64,000 nt of DNA. It comes from Streptomyces sp. IMTB 2501. Lineage in GTDB: Bacteria > Actinomycetota > Actinomycetes > Streptomycetales > Streptomycetaceae. The position numbers and the translations under genes were made by a program. This document shows, piece by piece, positions 34,771 to 42,717 of this stretch. The notes beneath the pieces were generated by a model. The model did no database searches. It saw only the letters and a program-made list of their open reading frames with translations, and had not been told where the DNA came from. The stretch lies in NCBI RefSeq assembly GCF_001953885.1, contig NZ_MQUS01000007.1, positions 253,104 to 317,103 of the forward strand, given 5' to 3'. How positions within the stretch are numbered: position 1 is the first letter of the stretch; each line of letters begins with the position of its first letter.

Positions 34771-35134
34771 TCAAAACACAGGCCGGGCGCGCGCGGTGGG
34801 CGAGGAGGACGGCCCGAGCCAGGCGCGGGCGGTGACCGTCCGGTCTCCTACGGCCGTCGCCGCCTGCTCGTCGTTCCAGCGTTCGACGAGGAAGGCGACG
34901 GTGGTCCCTACCGGATTGGCGGCGACGGCAACCGTCACGGCGGTGTACGCGAGGGCGTGTTCGTGGGCGAGCAGGACGCGGCGCCGGGCGGGGGCGAGGG
35001 CGCCCAGCATGGCGGCCGTGACGAGGACGGGCCCCGGCTGCCGGACATGGCGGAGATGGCGAGGATGGCGAAGGCTCGGGGGTCGGGAGTGGCGGCGACG
35101 GCCGCGCCGCGAACATCGCGGCTGCCGCCCTCAC
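34771..35134 (-). pseudogene. Possible decayed small membrane protein
   Basis: The minus strand encodes AFAILAISAMSGSRG in one frame. After a one-base slip near 35030 it reads PVLVTAAMLGALAPARRRVL then HALAYTAVTVAVAANPVGTT in the next, ending at 34771. The joined text resembles a short protein with two or three helices. No start or ribosome site is convincing. The stretch 34637-35224 contains nothing else that I can support. Confidence 0.3.
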
Positions 35135-35224
35135 TTGCCGGGGCTGGTGCCGCCGGGAGCGCTGGTGCGTCGCGGGACGATCTGACCGTGGTCGCAGCCA
35201 GGCGGGGCCGACGGCCGCGGACGG

Positions 35225-36682
35225 TCAGTGCGGCGCGGCGGCGGAGTCCGCCGCAGGCGTCGTAGGAGGGCGTTCGACGCGGGAGGCGGGGTCGAGGGTG
35301 AAGCCGATGACCGCGCCGCCGCCGGGCCGGTTGCGGGCGAAGGCGATGCCGCCGTGGGTTACGGCGACGGCATGCACGATCGCCAGGCCCAGCCCGGAGC
35401 CGGGCAGGCTGCGGGCACTGTCGGCACGGTAGAAGCGGTCGAAGACGCGGGGCAGATCGGCCTCGGCGATGCCCGGCCCGCGGTCGCGCACCTCCACGCG
35501 CGTGCCCGTGATCGCGACTTCTATCGGCTCGGTTCCGTCCTGGTCGAACTTGGCGGCGTTCTCCAGCAGGTTGGTCAGCGCCCGCTGTATCGCGGCGGGC
35601 CGGGCCCGTACGACGATGCTGTCGGCCTCGACGAGGATCTCCCGGCCGGTACGGCGCCGGGCCAGGGCGGCGGCCTCCTCCGCCACGGCGCCAAGGGCAG
35701 TGTCCGTGGGCTGTTCGGCGTCGCGGTCGCCGGCGGCGAGGTCGACCAACTCGTTGACGAGGTTGACCAGTTCACGGGTCTCGCTCTTCATGTCGGCGAT
35801 CAGGTCCGCCTTGGCCTGCGGCGGCAGCCGGTCGATGCGGTCCAGTAGGGCCACGTTGGTCTGCAACGAGGTCAGCGGGGTGCGCAGTTCGTGCCCGGCG
35901 TCCTGCACCAGCCGCCGCTGCACCTCCTCCGAGGCGGCAAGCCGGCCCAGCATCCCGTCGAACGCCCGCCCCAGCCGGCCGACTTCGTCCGGCCCGGCGA
36001 CCGGGACCGCCGTGTCCAGCCGACCGGTGCGGGCCACGTCCTCGGCGACCCGCGTCAGCCGGACCAGCCGCCCGGCGATCCTGCGCGCCAGCCACCAGCC
36101 CGCGAGGCCGGCCACGACGATGACGGTGGCGCTCAGCTCCACGGTGCGTTCCTGCAGCTCCCTGAGCAGGACCTCGGTGTCGCTGTACTGCTGGGCGACT
36201 TGTACGGCGCCCCGCCCACCGCCGAGTGCGACGGTGGCGACCCGGTAGCGGTCCCCCTCGATCTCGGCCTTGTAGTAAATGGTGTGGCCGGCCGTGGCGT
36301 GCGAGGCCGCGGCACGGTCGGCGACGCGGACCGGCAGCACCGGGTAGCCGTGTTCCTCGACGCGTCCGGCCGGGCCGAGGACCTGGACGTCGGTGCGGAT
36401 GCGGCGCGAGAGGTCGTCGCGGGGGCCGTCGTGGTCATGGCTGGCGCTGAAGTAGTCCGACGGCGACAGGCGTCGCTGGGCGACCTGCTGGTGCAGGTCG
36501 CTGACGACGCCACGGAATACGTCGTCCTGGTCGACCCGCACCATCCGCGCCGCCGCGTTGTAGCTCAGGAAGCCTCCGAGGAGAGTGGTGGCGGCGGTGA
36601 CGCAGGCGAACGAGAGGGCGAACACGGTGCCCAGGCTGTGGCGGGGGTGCAGGATGGCGAGCCGTTGTCGCGCATGGTCCAT
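35225..36682 (-). CDS. Sensor histidine kinase (orphan in this window)
   Basis: A 485-residue kinase. A first membrane helix is at about 18-42, a periplasmic sensor at 43-180 and a second helix at 183-200. A HAMP domain (RIAGRLVRLTRVAEDVARTG), the H-box VQDAGHELRTPLTSL (His264), the N-box NLLENAAKFD, the G1 box VRDRGPGIAEADL and the G2 box LPGSGLGLAIVHAVA follow. It resembles the MprB-like class with HisKA and HATPase domains. No response regulator gene is adjacent, although one usually precedes such a kinase on the same strand. The adjacent upstream gap and dedA offer no partner. ATG 36682 is the start, with GGAGA about 11 bases upstream. Confidence 0.94.
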   Translation of the reverse strand: MDHARQRLAILHPRHSLGTVFALSFACVTAATTLLGGFLSYNAAARMVRVDQDDVFRGVVSDLHQQVAQRRLSPSDYFSASHDHDGPRDDLSRRIRTDVQVLGPAGRVEEHGYPVLPVRVADRAAASHATAGHTIYYKAEIEGDRYRVATVALGGGRGAVQVAQQYSDTEVLLRELQERTVELSATVIVVAGLAGWWLARRIAGRLVRLTRVAEDVARTGRLDTAVPVAGPDEVGRLGRAFDGMLGRLAASEEVQRRLVQDAGHELRTPLTSLQTNVALLDRIDRLPPQAKADLIADMKSETRELVNLVNELVDLAAGDRDAEQPTDTALGAVAEEAAALARRRTGREILVEADSIVVRARPAAIQRALTNLLENAAKFDQDGTEPIEVAITGTRVEVRDRGPGIAEADLPRVFDRFYRADSARSLPGSGLGLAIVHAVAVTHGGIAFARNRPGGGAVIGFTLDPASRVERPPTTPAADSAAAPH

Positions 36683-36860
36683 GGGTACGGCTTTCTCCGG
36701 AGCGGTCGACGCGCCCGCCAGTGTGCCAAGCCGACAGCTGCGACGGCAGGGCGTGACGGCCGTCGCCGACTGCTCTTACTGGCCTCTCACCGGGCCTTAT
36801 GCACTTACTCGGGGAGGCAGGGCTGTCTTGACGGAGTGAGGGAGTTGACCGGAGCCGAGC

Positions 36861-36920
36861 GGGAGGCCGGCCGGGAAGACGGAGGGCCGGCGGCGCCTCG
36901 GCCGACGGCCGGCCCCTCCC
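36861..36920. terminator. Terminator-like hairpin after dedA
   Basis: GGGAGGCCGGCC at 36861-36872 pairs with GGCCGG-CC-CCTCCC at 36907-36920 (two-base bulge, 34-base loop), just beyond the dedA stop. Confidence 0.5.
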
Positions 36921-36933
36921 GGAATCTCTGACG

Positions 36934-37584
36934 TCAGCGGCTTGCCGCGCGGCGGGAGCGGACCACCTCGATCAGCACGGGCAGCAATGACAGCGCGATG
37001 ATCAGCCCGATCGCCGGCAGCAGATAGGAGTCGATGCTGCCCTTGAGGGAGTCGCCGAGCCGGTAGCCGAGCAGGATCACCCCGAGCGTCCACGCCGTGC
37101 CACCGACCACGTTCCACACCAGGAACGCCCCCGCCCGCATGCCCAGAACCCCGGCCACCGGGTTGAGGAACGTACGCACGATGGGCACGAACCGCGCCAG
37201 GACCACGGCCTTGCCCGCGCCGTACCGGGTGAAGTACGCCTCCGCCTTGTCGACGTACTCCTGCTTGAACAGCCGCGAGTCCGGCCGGGCGAACAGCTTC
37301 GGCCCGAACCGCGCTCCCAGCAGATGCCCGAGCTGCGCCCCGGCGATCGCGCACAACGGCGCACCGATCAACAGCCCTGGCAGGGACAGGTGGAAGCCCG
37401 GCCGGTCGAAGACCTGGTCCGCCGCTCCGGAGGCGCCGACCCCGGCCAGGAACAGCAGGGAGTCACCGGGCAGGAAGAAGCCCACGAGCAGTCCGGTCTC
37501 GGCGAACACGATCGCCAGGATGCCGGCCAGCCCGAAGGCGGTGATCATCGACTGGGCATCCAGCACATTGACAGCGAGCTCCAA
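36934..37584 (-). CDS. dedA: DedA-family membrane protein
   Basis: A 216-residue membrane protein of the DedA/VTT fold: FAETGLLVGFFLPGDSLLFLAG near 29-50, the re-entrant ARFVPIVRTFLNPVAGVLGM near 130-150, a glycine-rich WNVVGGTAWTLG stretch and a basic tail. Some DedA proteins recycle undecaprenyl phosphate across the membrane, and others maintain membrane potential. The start is TTG 37584 with GAGGAG six bases upstream; this matches the conserved ELAVNVLDAQS start. Just upstream lies a fragment of uppP, another undecaprenyl-cycle gene. Confidence 0.93.
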   Translation of the reverse strand: MELAVNVLDAQSMITAFGLAGILAIVFAETGLLVGFFLPGDSLLFLAGVGASGAADQVFDRPGFHLSLPGLLIGAPLCAIAGAQLGHLLGARFGPKLFARPDSRLFKQEYVDKAEAYFTRYGAGKAVVLARFVPIVRTFLNPVAGVLGMRAGAFLVWNVVGGTAWTLGVILLGYRLGDSLKGSIDSYLLPAIGLIIALSLLPVLIEVVRSRRAASR

Positions 37585-37599
37585 CGCGGGCTCCTCAGA

Positions 37600-37776
37600 G
37601 GGTGGTTGACGTATTGCGGACGGAGGTCGGCGTGCCAGCCCCTGGCACCCACGTCCGGGGCGAGGGCGAGGGCGCCAACGGTTACGGGTCCGATGATGCC
37701 GGTTCCCAGCAGCACCCGGTAAACGACGAACGGGATGAATCTGTTGTGGGAGAGGTATGTGAGAAACCAGGCCACC
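37600..37776 (-). pseudogene. uppP: C-terminal fragment of undecaprenyl-diphosphatase (uppP/bacA)
   Basis: The minus-strand frame reads VAWFLTYLSHNRFIPFVVYR then VLLGTGIIG, the signature last helices of UppP (typically LxxYLxxHxFxPFxxYRxxLG). There is no stop where expected and no upstream part of the enzyme; 37777-37900 holds no further UppP text. It is a leftover of a deleted gene, now fused in frame toward the dedA leader. Confidence 0.6.
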
Positions 37777-37900
37777 ACCGCGCCGCGACCACAGACGCAA
37801 CACTGGATGTGCTGCCCGCTCGATCCATTTGCGCGGCGGCCAGTGATGGAGCCGCTGTTGTCGCCGGGCAGGAAGTCCGGCCGCCCGCCGCATCCGCGCC

Positions 37901-38884
37901 CTAGTCCCACTCCCATGTGATACCGAGGACGCCCGGCCGTAGCTGCTGCTCCATGAGGTGGACCGAGCCATAGGCGTTCAGTGTCAGATCGGCGACCGCC
38001 TCGCGAGGGGCGGTCGCCGAGGGGCGGGCGAAGCGGCGGCAGTGGACGGGCAGGGCGGCGCGGTCGAAGCCGACCTGGAGGACGTACTGGCCCCCGCCGT
38101 AGGTGAAGCCGCGAACGTACTCGTGGCTGGGCGCGCCGGTTCCGTCCTCGAAACGGTACCCCAGGACGGCGGTCTCCCCGGCTCTCAACCGCCCGTCGAA
38201 GAGCAGCTCGACGACGATCACCCCCGAAGCGCCGTGGCGCCGGATCCGGCCGACCCGGCAGTTGCCGAGACCAAGTACCCGTACCCGTTCCGTGTCGCAG
38301 CCGGGGTCGCCCTGATGGATGGCGAGGTAGCGGTCGACGCCATCGCGGTGGGCGCGTACGACGTGCTGTGAGTCGCGGGCGGCGAGCTCTCGATGGGCAC
38401 CGATGTGAACGTGCTCGTAGTGCATCACGGTGTGCAGCCCGCCGTCCGCCGGTGCCGCCAGACTCGCCAGCAGCGATTCGAGCGCGGCGGCTGGTTCGAG
38501 GAGGGTGCGATACGGGCGAGCCGGGGGATGGTCGCTCGTGGTACGTGGGCCTATCAGGCGGGTGAGGGAGTGCGGGGGAAGCTCCAGGACCTCCTCTAGC
38601 GCGGTGACGGCACGAAGCGACTCCGGCCGCTCGGGCCGCCGTACACCGCGCTGCCAGTAGCTGAGGCTGGTCACGCCGACACGTATGCCGCGCTGGGCGA
38701 GCCGGTGCTGCACGCGATGCAGAGCCAGCCCGCGTGCGGCGAGCGCGGCCCGGAGCGCGGCGGAGAACGGGCCGGTGCGCAGGGCTTCGGCGAGTTCGGC
38801 CTCGGGGGTGGGCCGGCGGGACGAGCCGAGGGCTGGGGCACCGGGGCGCGGGGTGGCGCGGCGATCGGTACTGCGTGCTGTCAT
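37901..38884 (-). CDS. XRE-like helix-turn-helix regulator with large C-terminal domain
   Basis: A 327-residue protein. An N-terminal DNA-binding region (about 30-105) contains LRAALAARGLALHRVQHRLA and VTSLSYWQRGVRRPE, a divergent XRE helix-turn-helix. The C-terminal 200 residues are beta-rich (GVIVVELLFDGRLRAGETAV, EYVRGFTYGGGQYVLQV) and carry no motif I know; they could be a sensory domain. ATG 38884 follows a GGGGAGGGG stretch. It is divergent from the papain-like protease gene, and the 252-base gap between them contains three GTG-N-TTCAC-type sites that it may bind. The conserved type of N-terminus is common among streptomycete regulators. Confidence 0.72.
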   Translation of the reverse strand: MTARSTDRRATPRPGAPALGSSRRPTPEAELAEALRTGPFSAALRAALAARGLALHRVQHRLAQRGIRVGVTSLSYWQRGVRRPERPESLRAVTALEEVLELPPHSLTRLIGPRTTSDHPPARPYRTLLEPAAALESLLASLAAPADGGLHTVMHYEHVHIGAHRELAARDSQHVVRAHRDGVDRYLAIHQGDPGCDTERVRVLGLGNCRVGRIRRHGASGVIVVELLFDGRLRAGETAVLGYRFEDGTGAPSHEYVRGFTYGGGQYVLQVGFDRAALPVHCRRFARPSATAPREAVADLTLNAYGSVHLMEQQLRPGVLGITWEWD

Positions 38885-38925
38885 TGGGCCCCTCCCCTCC
38901 CCCCACCCCCTCCGATTGTTTATCT

Positions 38926-39022
38926 GTGAACGTTCACTTCCCCATCCCGCAACGGGGCGTCGCTTGCGCTGCCATCTGCTGGTACCTGCCGTGGCGTTCA
39001 CAACCGTACGGGTGGAGTTCAC
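38926..39022. promoter_or_regulatory. Repeated GTGNNNTTCAC-type sites in the regulator/protease gap
   Basis: The perfect palindrome GTGAACGTTCAC (38926-38937) is followed by GTGGCGTTCAC (38991-39001) and GTGGAGTTCAC (39012-39022). They lie in the divergent gap between the XRE-like gene and the protease gene and are candidate binding sites of the regulator. Confidence 0.5.
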
Positions 39023-39136
39023 TTCGCCGCCAGCCCTGTGGATAACTTCGTTGACCGGGACCCAACAAGAGATCGATGCTGCTGTCGCAGCGTCCGGACG
39101 CGCTCCTCCACCCCCACCCTGACTGGGAGGAACGCC

Positions 39137-39775
39137 ATGTCCAGTACCACCCGGGGCCGTAGACGGCTGGCGTCGGCGGCCCTCGCGGCCGTCGCCGTCC
39201 TGACGCCCGCCCTCGTGTCAACGGCCACCGCTCACGCCGCTCCGAATCCCGCCCCGCAGTCCGCTCCCCTCGCCGTTCATCGGACCGCCGCTCCCGCCGC
39301 CAAGCGCCTCAACATCACCATGCAGGCGCAGCAGAACAGCAACTGGTGCTGGGCCGCCAGCGGCGACACCATCGCGTCGTGGTTCGGGCGCAACTACACC
39401 CAGAACCAGTTCTGCGACGCCGCTTTCAACCGGCCCCAGGGCAGCACCTGCGGCAACTGGCAGGCGGCGTTGGACGACGTGCAGAACGCCCTCGACTGGA
39501 TGGGCATCAACCCCGGTACATACGTGAGCGGTTATCTGCGGTACGGCACCGTGCAGAACGAAATCAACGCCGACCGCCCGATCGAGACGCGCATCGAGTG
39601 GAACTCCGGGGGCGGGCACATGCATGTGCTGTACGGCTACGACACCTCCACCAACCAGGTCTACTGGGGCGACCCGTGGCCCTCCAACTACCGCTACAAC
39701 TGGGGGGATTACGACTACTACGTGAGCAACAACTCGTTCACGTGGACCCATTCGCTCTACGGGATCGGAGCGTGA
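39137..39775 (+). CDS. Secreted papain-like cysteine protease
   Basis: A 212-residue exported protein with a twin-basic signal start (RGRRRLASAALAAVAVLTPA, cleavage near AHA). The catalytic domain begins near 55. NSNWCWAAS carries the nucleophile Cys71, and GGGHMHVLYGYD supplies the histidine (His161, or His163 next to it). WGDPWP and a Tyr/Trp-rich end follow. This is the papain-like group related to bacterial effector and C39-like proteases. GGGAGG lies seven bases before ATG 39137. The next gene begins four bases after the stop, so the two are made together; the partner may be an inhibitor, substrate or membrane anchor. Confidence 0.88.
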   Translation: MSSTTRGRRRLASAALAAVAVLTPALVSTATAHAAPNPAPQSAPLAVHRTAAPAAKRLNITMQAQQNSNWCWAASGDTIASWFGRNYTQNQFCDAAFNRPQGSTCGNWQAALDDVQNALDWMGINPGTYVSGYLRYGTVQNEINADRPIETRIEWNSGGGHMHVLYGYDTSTNQVYWGDPWPSNYRYNWGDYDYYVSNNSFTWTHSLYGIGA

Positions 39776-39779
39776 CCCC

Positions 39780-40700
39780 ATGACCCCGATCCGCACGTCA
39801 CCGAGCCGGACCACAACGGCTCAGAGCACACCGGCCCAGACGTCATCGAGCGGCACTTCACCGACCCCGACGTCACCGAACCGGCACGCGCCCGCCGACC
39901 GCAAGCCCGTCCGCAAGGGCGCGGCGGTCATGGTGCTCGCCGCCACCGCGGCCCTCGGCGTACTCGCCCCCGCCACCGCCCACGCTGCGGCAGCCGGCGG
40001 CCTCCCTGCGCCCTTCTCCGCCGCCGACACCGCTCAGGCGCGCGAGGCGGCGTCATCTCCGGCCGCACTTCTCACCCTCTCGCGCTTCTTCGCCCGCGAT
40101 GGCGCGATCGCACAGAGCGCGGCACGACCGCACCTGGTCGGACCGTCGGTCACCGTCTCCTCCCTCGCCCCGGGCTTCGTCGCCGGACGCCCGGGCGCCC
40201 CTGTCGCGGACCCGCAGTTCGTGGCGAGCAAGGCGGTCTCCGCGGACGGCCAGGTCGCGTCGGTGTGGACCGTACGGACGGCGAAGGGGTGGAAGGTCGT
40301 CAACATCGCCACCGGCGGTGACGAGACCGACTACGTCAGCCAGGCACACGGCCTCGGAACCGTCTTCCGGGAGCCACAGATCGACGCCTGGTACGTGGTG
40401 CGGGACGGCCGTGTGCTGCCGCTCGACCCCGACGCGCGGCGCGCCGTGGGGAACGGCGGTGTGACCCTGGTCGCCTACCAGCGCCTGGTACACGCGAAAT
40501 ATGGCGACAAGCTCCCGGGTTCCGCCTACGACCGGGCGGGCAAGGGCGGCGGTTACGGCGGTACGGCGGCGCCCCCGCGCGCGTCCGCGGCGACCGCCGG
40601 GGCAGCCGTCACCGCGGGTGCCGCGGCCTCGGCCGTCGCCGTCCTGCTCGGCGCCTGCTTCGGCATTCGCCGCATACGGCGCTCGCACCGCACCAGCTGA
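39780..40700 (+). CDS. Exported protein with C-terminal membrane anchor, partner of the protease
   Basis: A 306-residue protein. A long Thr/Ser/Pro-rich lead (1-45) precedes an export signal (VMVLAATAALGVLAPATAHA). The extracellular domain (about 75-260) has VSADGQVASVWTVRTAKGWKVV-like text (split as ADGQVASVWTV, KGWKVVNIATGG) and DAWYVVRDGRVLPLDPDARR. A Gly/Ala-rich linker, a C-terminal helix (VTAGAAASAVAVLLGACFGI) and basic tail RRIRRSHRTS follow. It is therefore anchored outside the membrane. It starts four bases after the protease stop and shares its promoter. It may be the protease's inhibitor, substrate or holding protein; the sequence gives no family. Confidence 0.75.
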   Translation: MTPIRTSPSRTTTAQSTPAQTSSSGTSPTPTSPNRHAPADRKPVRKGAAVMVLAATAALGVLAPATAHAAAAGGLPAPFSAADTAQAREAASSPAALLTLSRFFARDGAIAQSAARPHLVGPSVTVSSLAPGFVAGRPGAPVADPQFVASKAVSADGQVASVWTVRTAKGWKVVNIATGGDETDYVSQAHGLGTVFREPQIDAWYVVRDGRVLPLDPDARRAVGNGGVTLVAYQRLVHAKYGDKLPGSAYDRAGKGGGYGGTAAPPRASAATAGAAVTAGAAASAVAVLLGACFGIRRIRRSHRTS

Positions 40701-40721
40701 GCCACCTCCCCGGCCCCGCGC

Positions 40722-40758
40722 CCCTGTGCCCCAGGCCCACCCGGTCTGGGGCACAGGG
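40722..40758. terminator. Terminator after the protease/partner pair
   Basis: A perfect 13-bp stem (CCCTGTGCCCCAG and complement, 11-base loop) begins 22 bases after the stop. Confidence 0.85.
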
Positions 40759-41301
40759 ATGTCCGCCCGCCCCCGCTTGGACCCACTCCTGCCTGCGCCA
40801 CATGCGGTCGCTGTCGGCGGAGAGGCGTCGACTTCCGCGGCTCGCACTCGGCAGGCACCCGCACGAACCCCTGTTCGCCCATCCAATGACTCGGCCAACA
40901 GCTGTCGTCTTTTTGTGCTTCGCACCAGTAGTCCGCGCTCTCGGGTCGCTGCTTCAATCGGCTCCGCCCTCACGCCCCCGAACACAGAGGATCTGGCATG
41001 GATCTGCGCACATGGCCGCGTCCGGCAACGGGTGTCGAGGTGATCCCCCGACAGCCCGGCGACGACGCCCGGCTCTGTGGCAGCCCGTGCCGCGGCACCC
41101 GCGCGATTCCTCAGCGCTCGGAGAAGTGCACCGGCAAGCCGACACCGCCTCAACTGGTCTGATCGTACGGCTCCCCGCATCCCTGGACCCTGCGTTGCTG
41201 CCCACCTGACTTCCGTCGGAAGGGCCTTTCCCCGGTGCCGATGTTCAGCGGAGCACAACCGGCCGGTCGGCATGTGCACCGTTTGCGCCTCCGGGCCGAC
41301 C
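40759..41301. other. Intergenic region without a supportable gene
   Basis: No frame here shows normal codon bias with a ribosome site, although several open frames exist on both strands. Base composition is more mixed than in neighbouring genes (for example GTCTTTTTGTGCTTC at about 40908). It leads into the 15-bp tandem repeat at 41302. It may hold remnants, but I recognise none. Confidence 0.45.
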
Positions 41302-41406
41302 ACCATTCGGCTTTCTGCCAGGCAGCTGTCCACCAAGCGGCTTTCCACCGAACTGCCTTCCACCATGCGGCTCTTCACCTGGCCGCCTTCCGTCCGGCGG
41401 CCTTGC
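41302..41406. repeat. 15-bp minisatellite, seven degenerate units
   Basis: Seven consecutive 15-base units follow the rough consensus ACCATGCGGCTTTCC, for example ACCAAGCGGCTTTCC and ACCGAACTGCCTTCC. They lie about 100 bases upstream of the frameshifted secreted-protein gene. No frame across it has a plausible start, so it appears to be non-coding. Confidence 0.75.
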
Positions 41407-41506
41407 GCGTCGACCGACACGACGGCACCACGGGCCGACGGCTGCGCAGCGAACAGCGCCGCCCCGCCCGTGTGCACCACATGGAAACCTCGAAAGGGAG
41501 AATTCG

Positions 41507-42582
41507 ATGTCAGAGACCTCTCTGCGGCGCTTCGCCGTAGGAAAAGCGCTGGTCGTAGGGGCCCTGTTGGTCCTGGCGGCGCCAGGGGCCGCGTACGCCA
41601 ACACCGTGAGCGTCACCGTGCGAACCCCCGGCGCCACTCTCGGACCCACAACCATCGACTCCTCGATCTCCACGAGTGCCCACTGCGCCGGCGGTCTCGT
41701 TTCCGGCGGCGGCATCGACCAGGCCACCGGCACCGGTGCGGGGGTGAACGGCAACCATGTGCTGGGCACCGAGCCCAGTTCGGACGGTTCTGCCGAGTAC
41801 ACCGGCTCGACCGGGGTCGTCGGCACCGACGTGGCGTACTGGATCGCGAAGGGCGGAAGCGGAGGGCAGGTCAACTCCTCGTTCTCCACCACCCCTTACG
41901 GGGTGTGCTTCACCAGTAACCTCATCAACCACACCCAGGTGGTCATGAACAAGGTGAACGCACCCACCACCGCGACGACACCGGGTCTCGTGACGGCGAC
42001 CTGCCCGGCCGGCACGGCCCTGCTCGGTGGCGGTGCTCTGGTCACACCGGGCAATACGGGCAACTTCAAGGCGATCGCCAGCTTCCCCACCTTCACAACT
42101 CCGCTCACGACTTCGGAAAGAAGGCCGCTGCGGACGGAGAGACCAACCCCGACTCCTGGAGCGCCGTCGGATGGGACAACAGCGCCAACGCCGGCAACGA
42201 GACCTACGCCTACGCGATCTGCAGCGGTAGCGGCATCAATGTCAGCGGCGTCACCGTGAAGGTCCGCTACAGCGAGGCCAGCGGCCCGAACGCCGGGAGC
42301 ACCGGCCAGAACACAACCGTCAGCTGCGGTGTGGGGGACGGGAACCTGGTGAGCGGGGGCGCCGCGATCAGCGGGAGCAACGTGACCACCACCGACTTCA
42401 CCGGTCCGGGCTCGGCCGGCGACCACCTCAACGGAAGCTTCCCCAGCGACTCCAGCGGCAACCCCGTCAGTGACGGGACCACGACGGCGGCGTCCTGGAC
42501 GGCGTTCACTCACACCGGCGGGATGGCCTCGACGACCAACCACTCAGACGTCTGGGCGCTCTGCGCCAACGACGGCGTCTGA
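41507..42582 (+). pseudogene. Secreted Gly-rich protein, first of two paralogues, frameshifted
   Basis: The gene opens with ATG 41507 (GAAAGGGAG seven bases upstream) and a signal peptide ending near AYA. It reads closely like its neighbour through SAHCAGGLVSGGGIDQATG and TCPAGTALLGGGALVTPG. At about 42094 one base is missing: TTC-ACAAC appears where TTC-GACAAC is expected. The original frame then runs into a stop at 42259, while the correct continuation (SAHDFGKKAAADGETNPDSW to HSDVWALCANDGV) resumes one frame over and ends at 42582. Two free ORFs are therefore visible. It is a pseudogene or a sequencing error. Function unknown; the intact copy follows directly. Confidence 0.8.
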
Positions 42583-42717
42583 GTCACCGGCACCACTGGC
42601 CTGCGGGCGGGTACGGCACCCGGCGGCCCGCCCGCGGAGCACCCGTCCCGCCCCGGTCACCCACGAGGGACGTTGTCCCGTGACCTTCACCGCGTTGACA
42701 CCAGAAAGCAGGATTCG

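Noticed and set aside
39037..39045. TGTGGATAA, which reads as a perfect TTATCCACA DnaA box
   Set aside because: A single isolated copy; an origin would need a cluster, and streptomycete boxes prefer TTGTCCACA.
40802..41209. Small gene in the gap between the protease pair and the minisatellite
   Set aside because: No ribosome site, mixed composition and no recognisable segment; kept as non-coding.
41235..41540. Pentapeptide-repeat protein encoded by the 15-bp tandem array
   Set aside because: A five-residue period is automatic for a 15-bp repeat in every frame, and there is no start with a ribosome site or normal codon bias.
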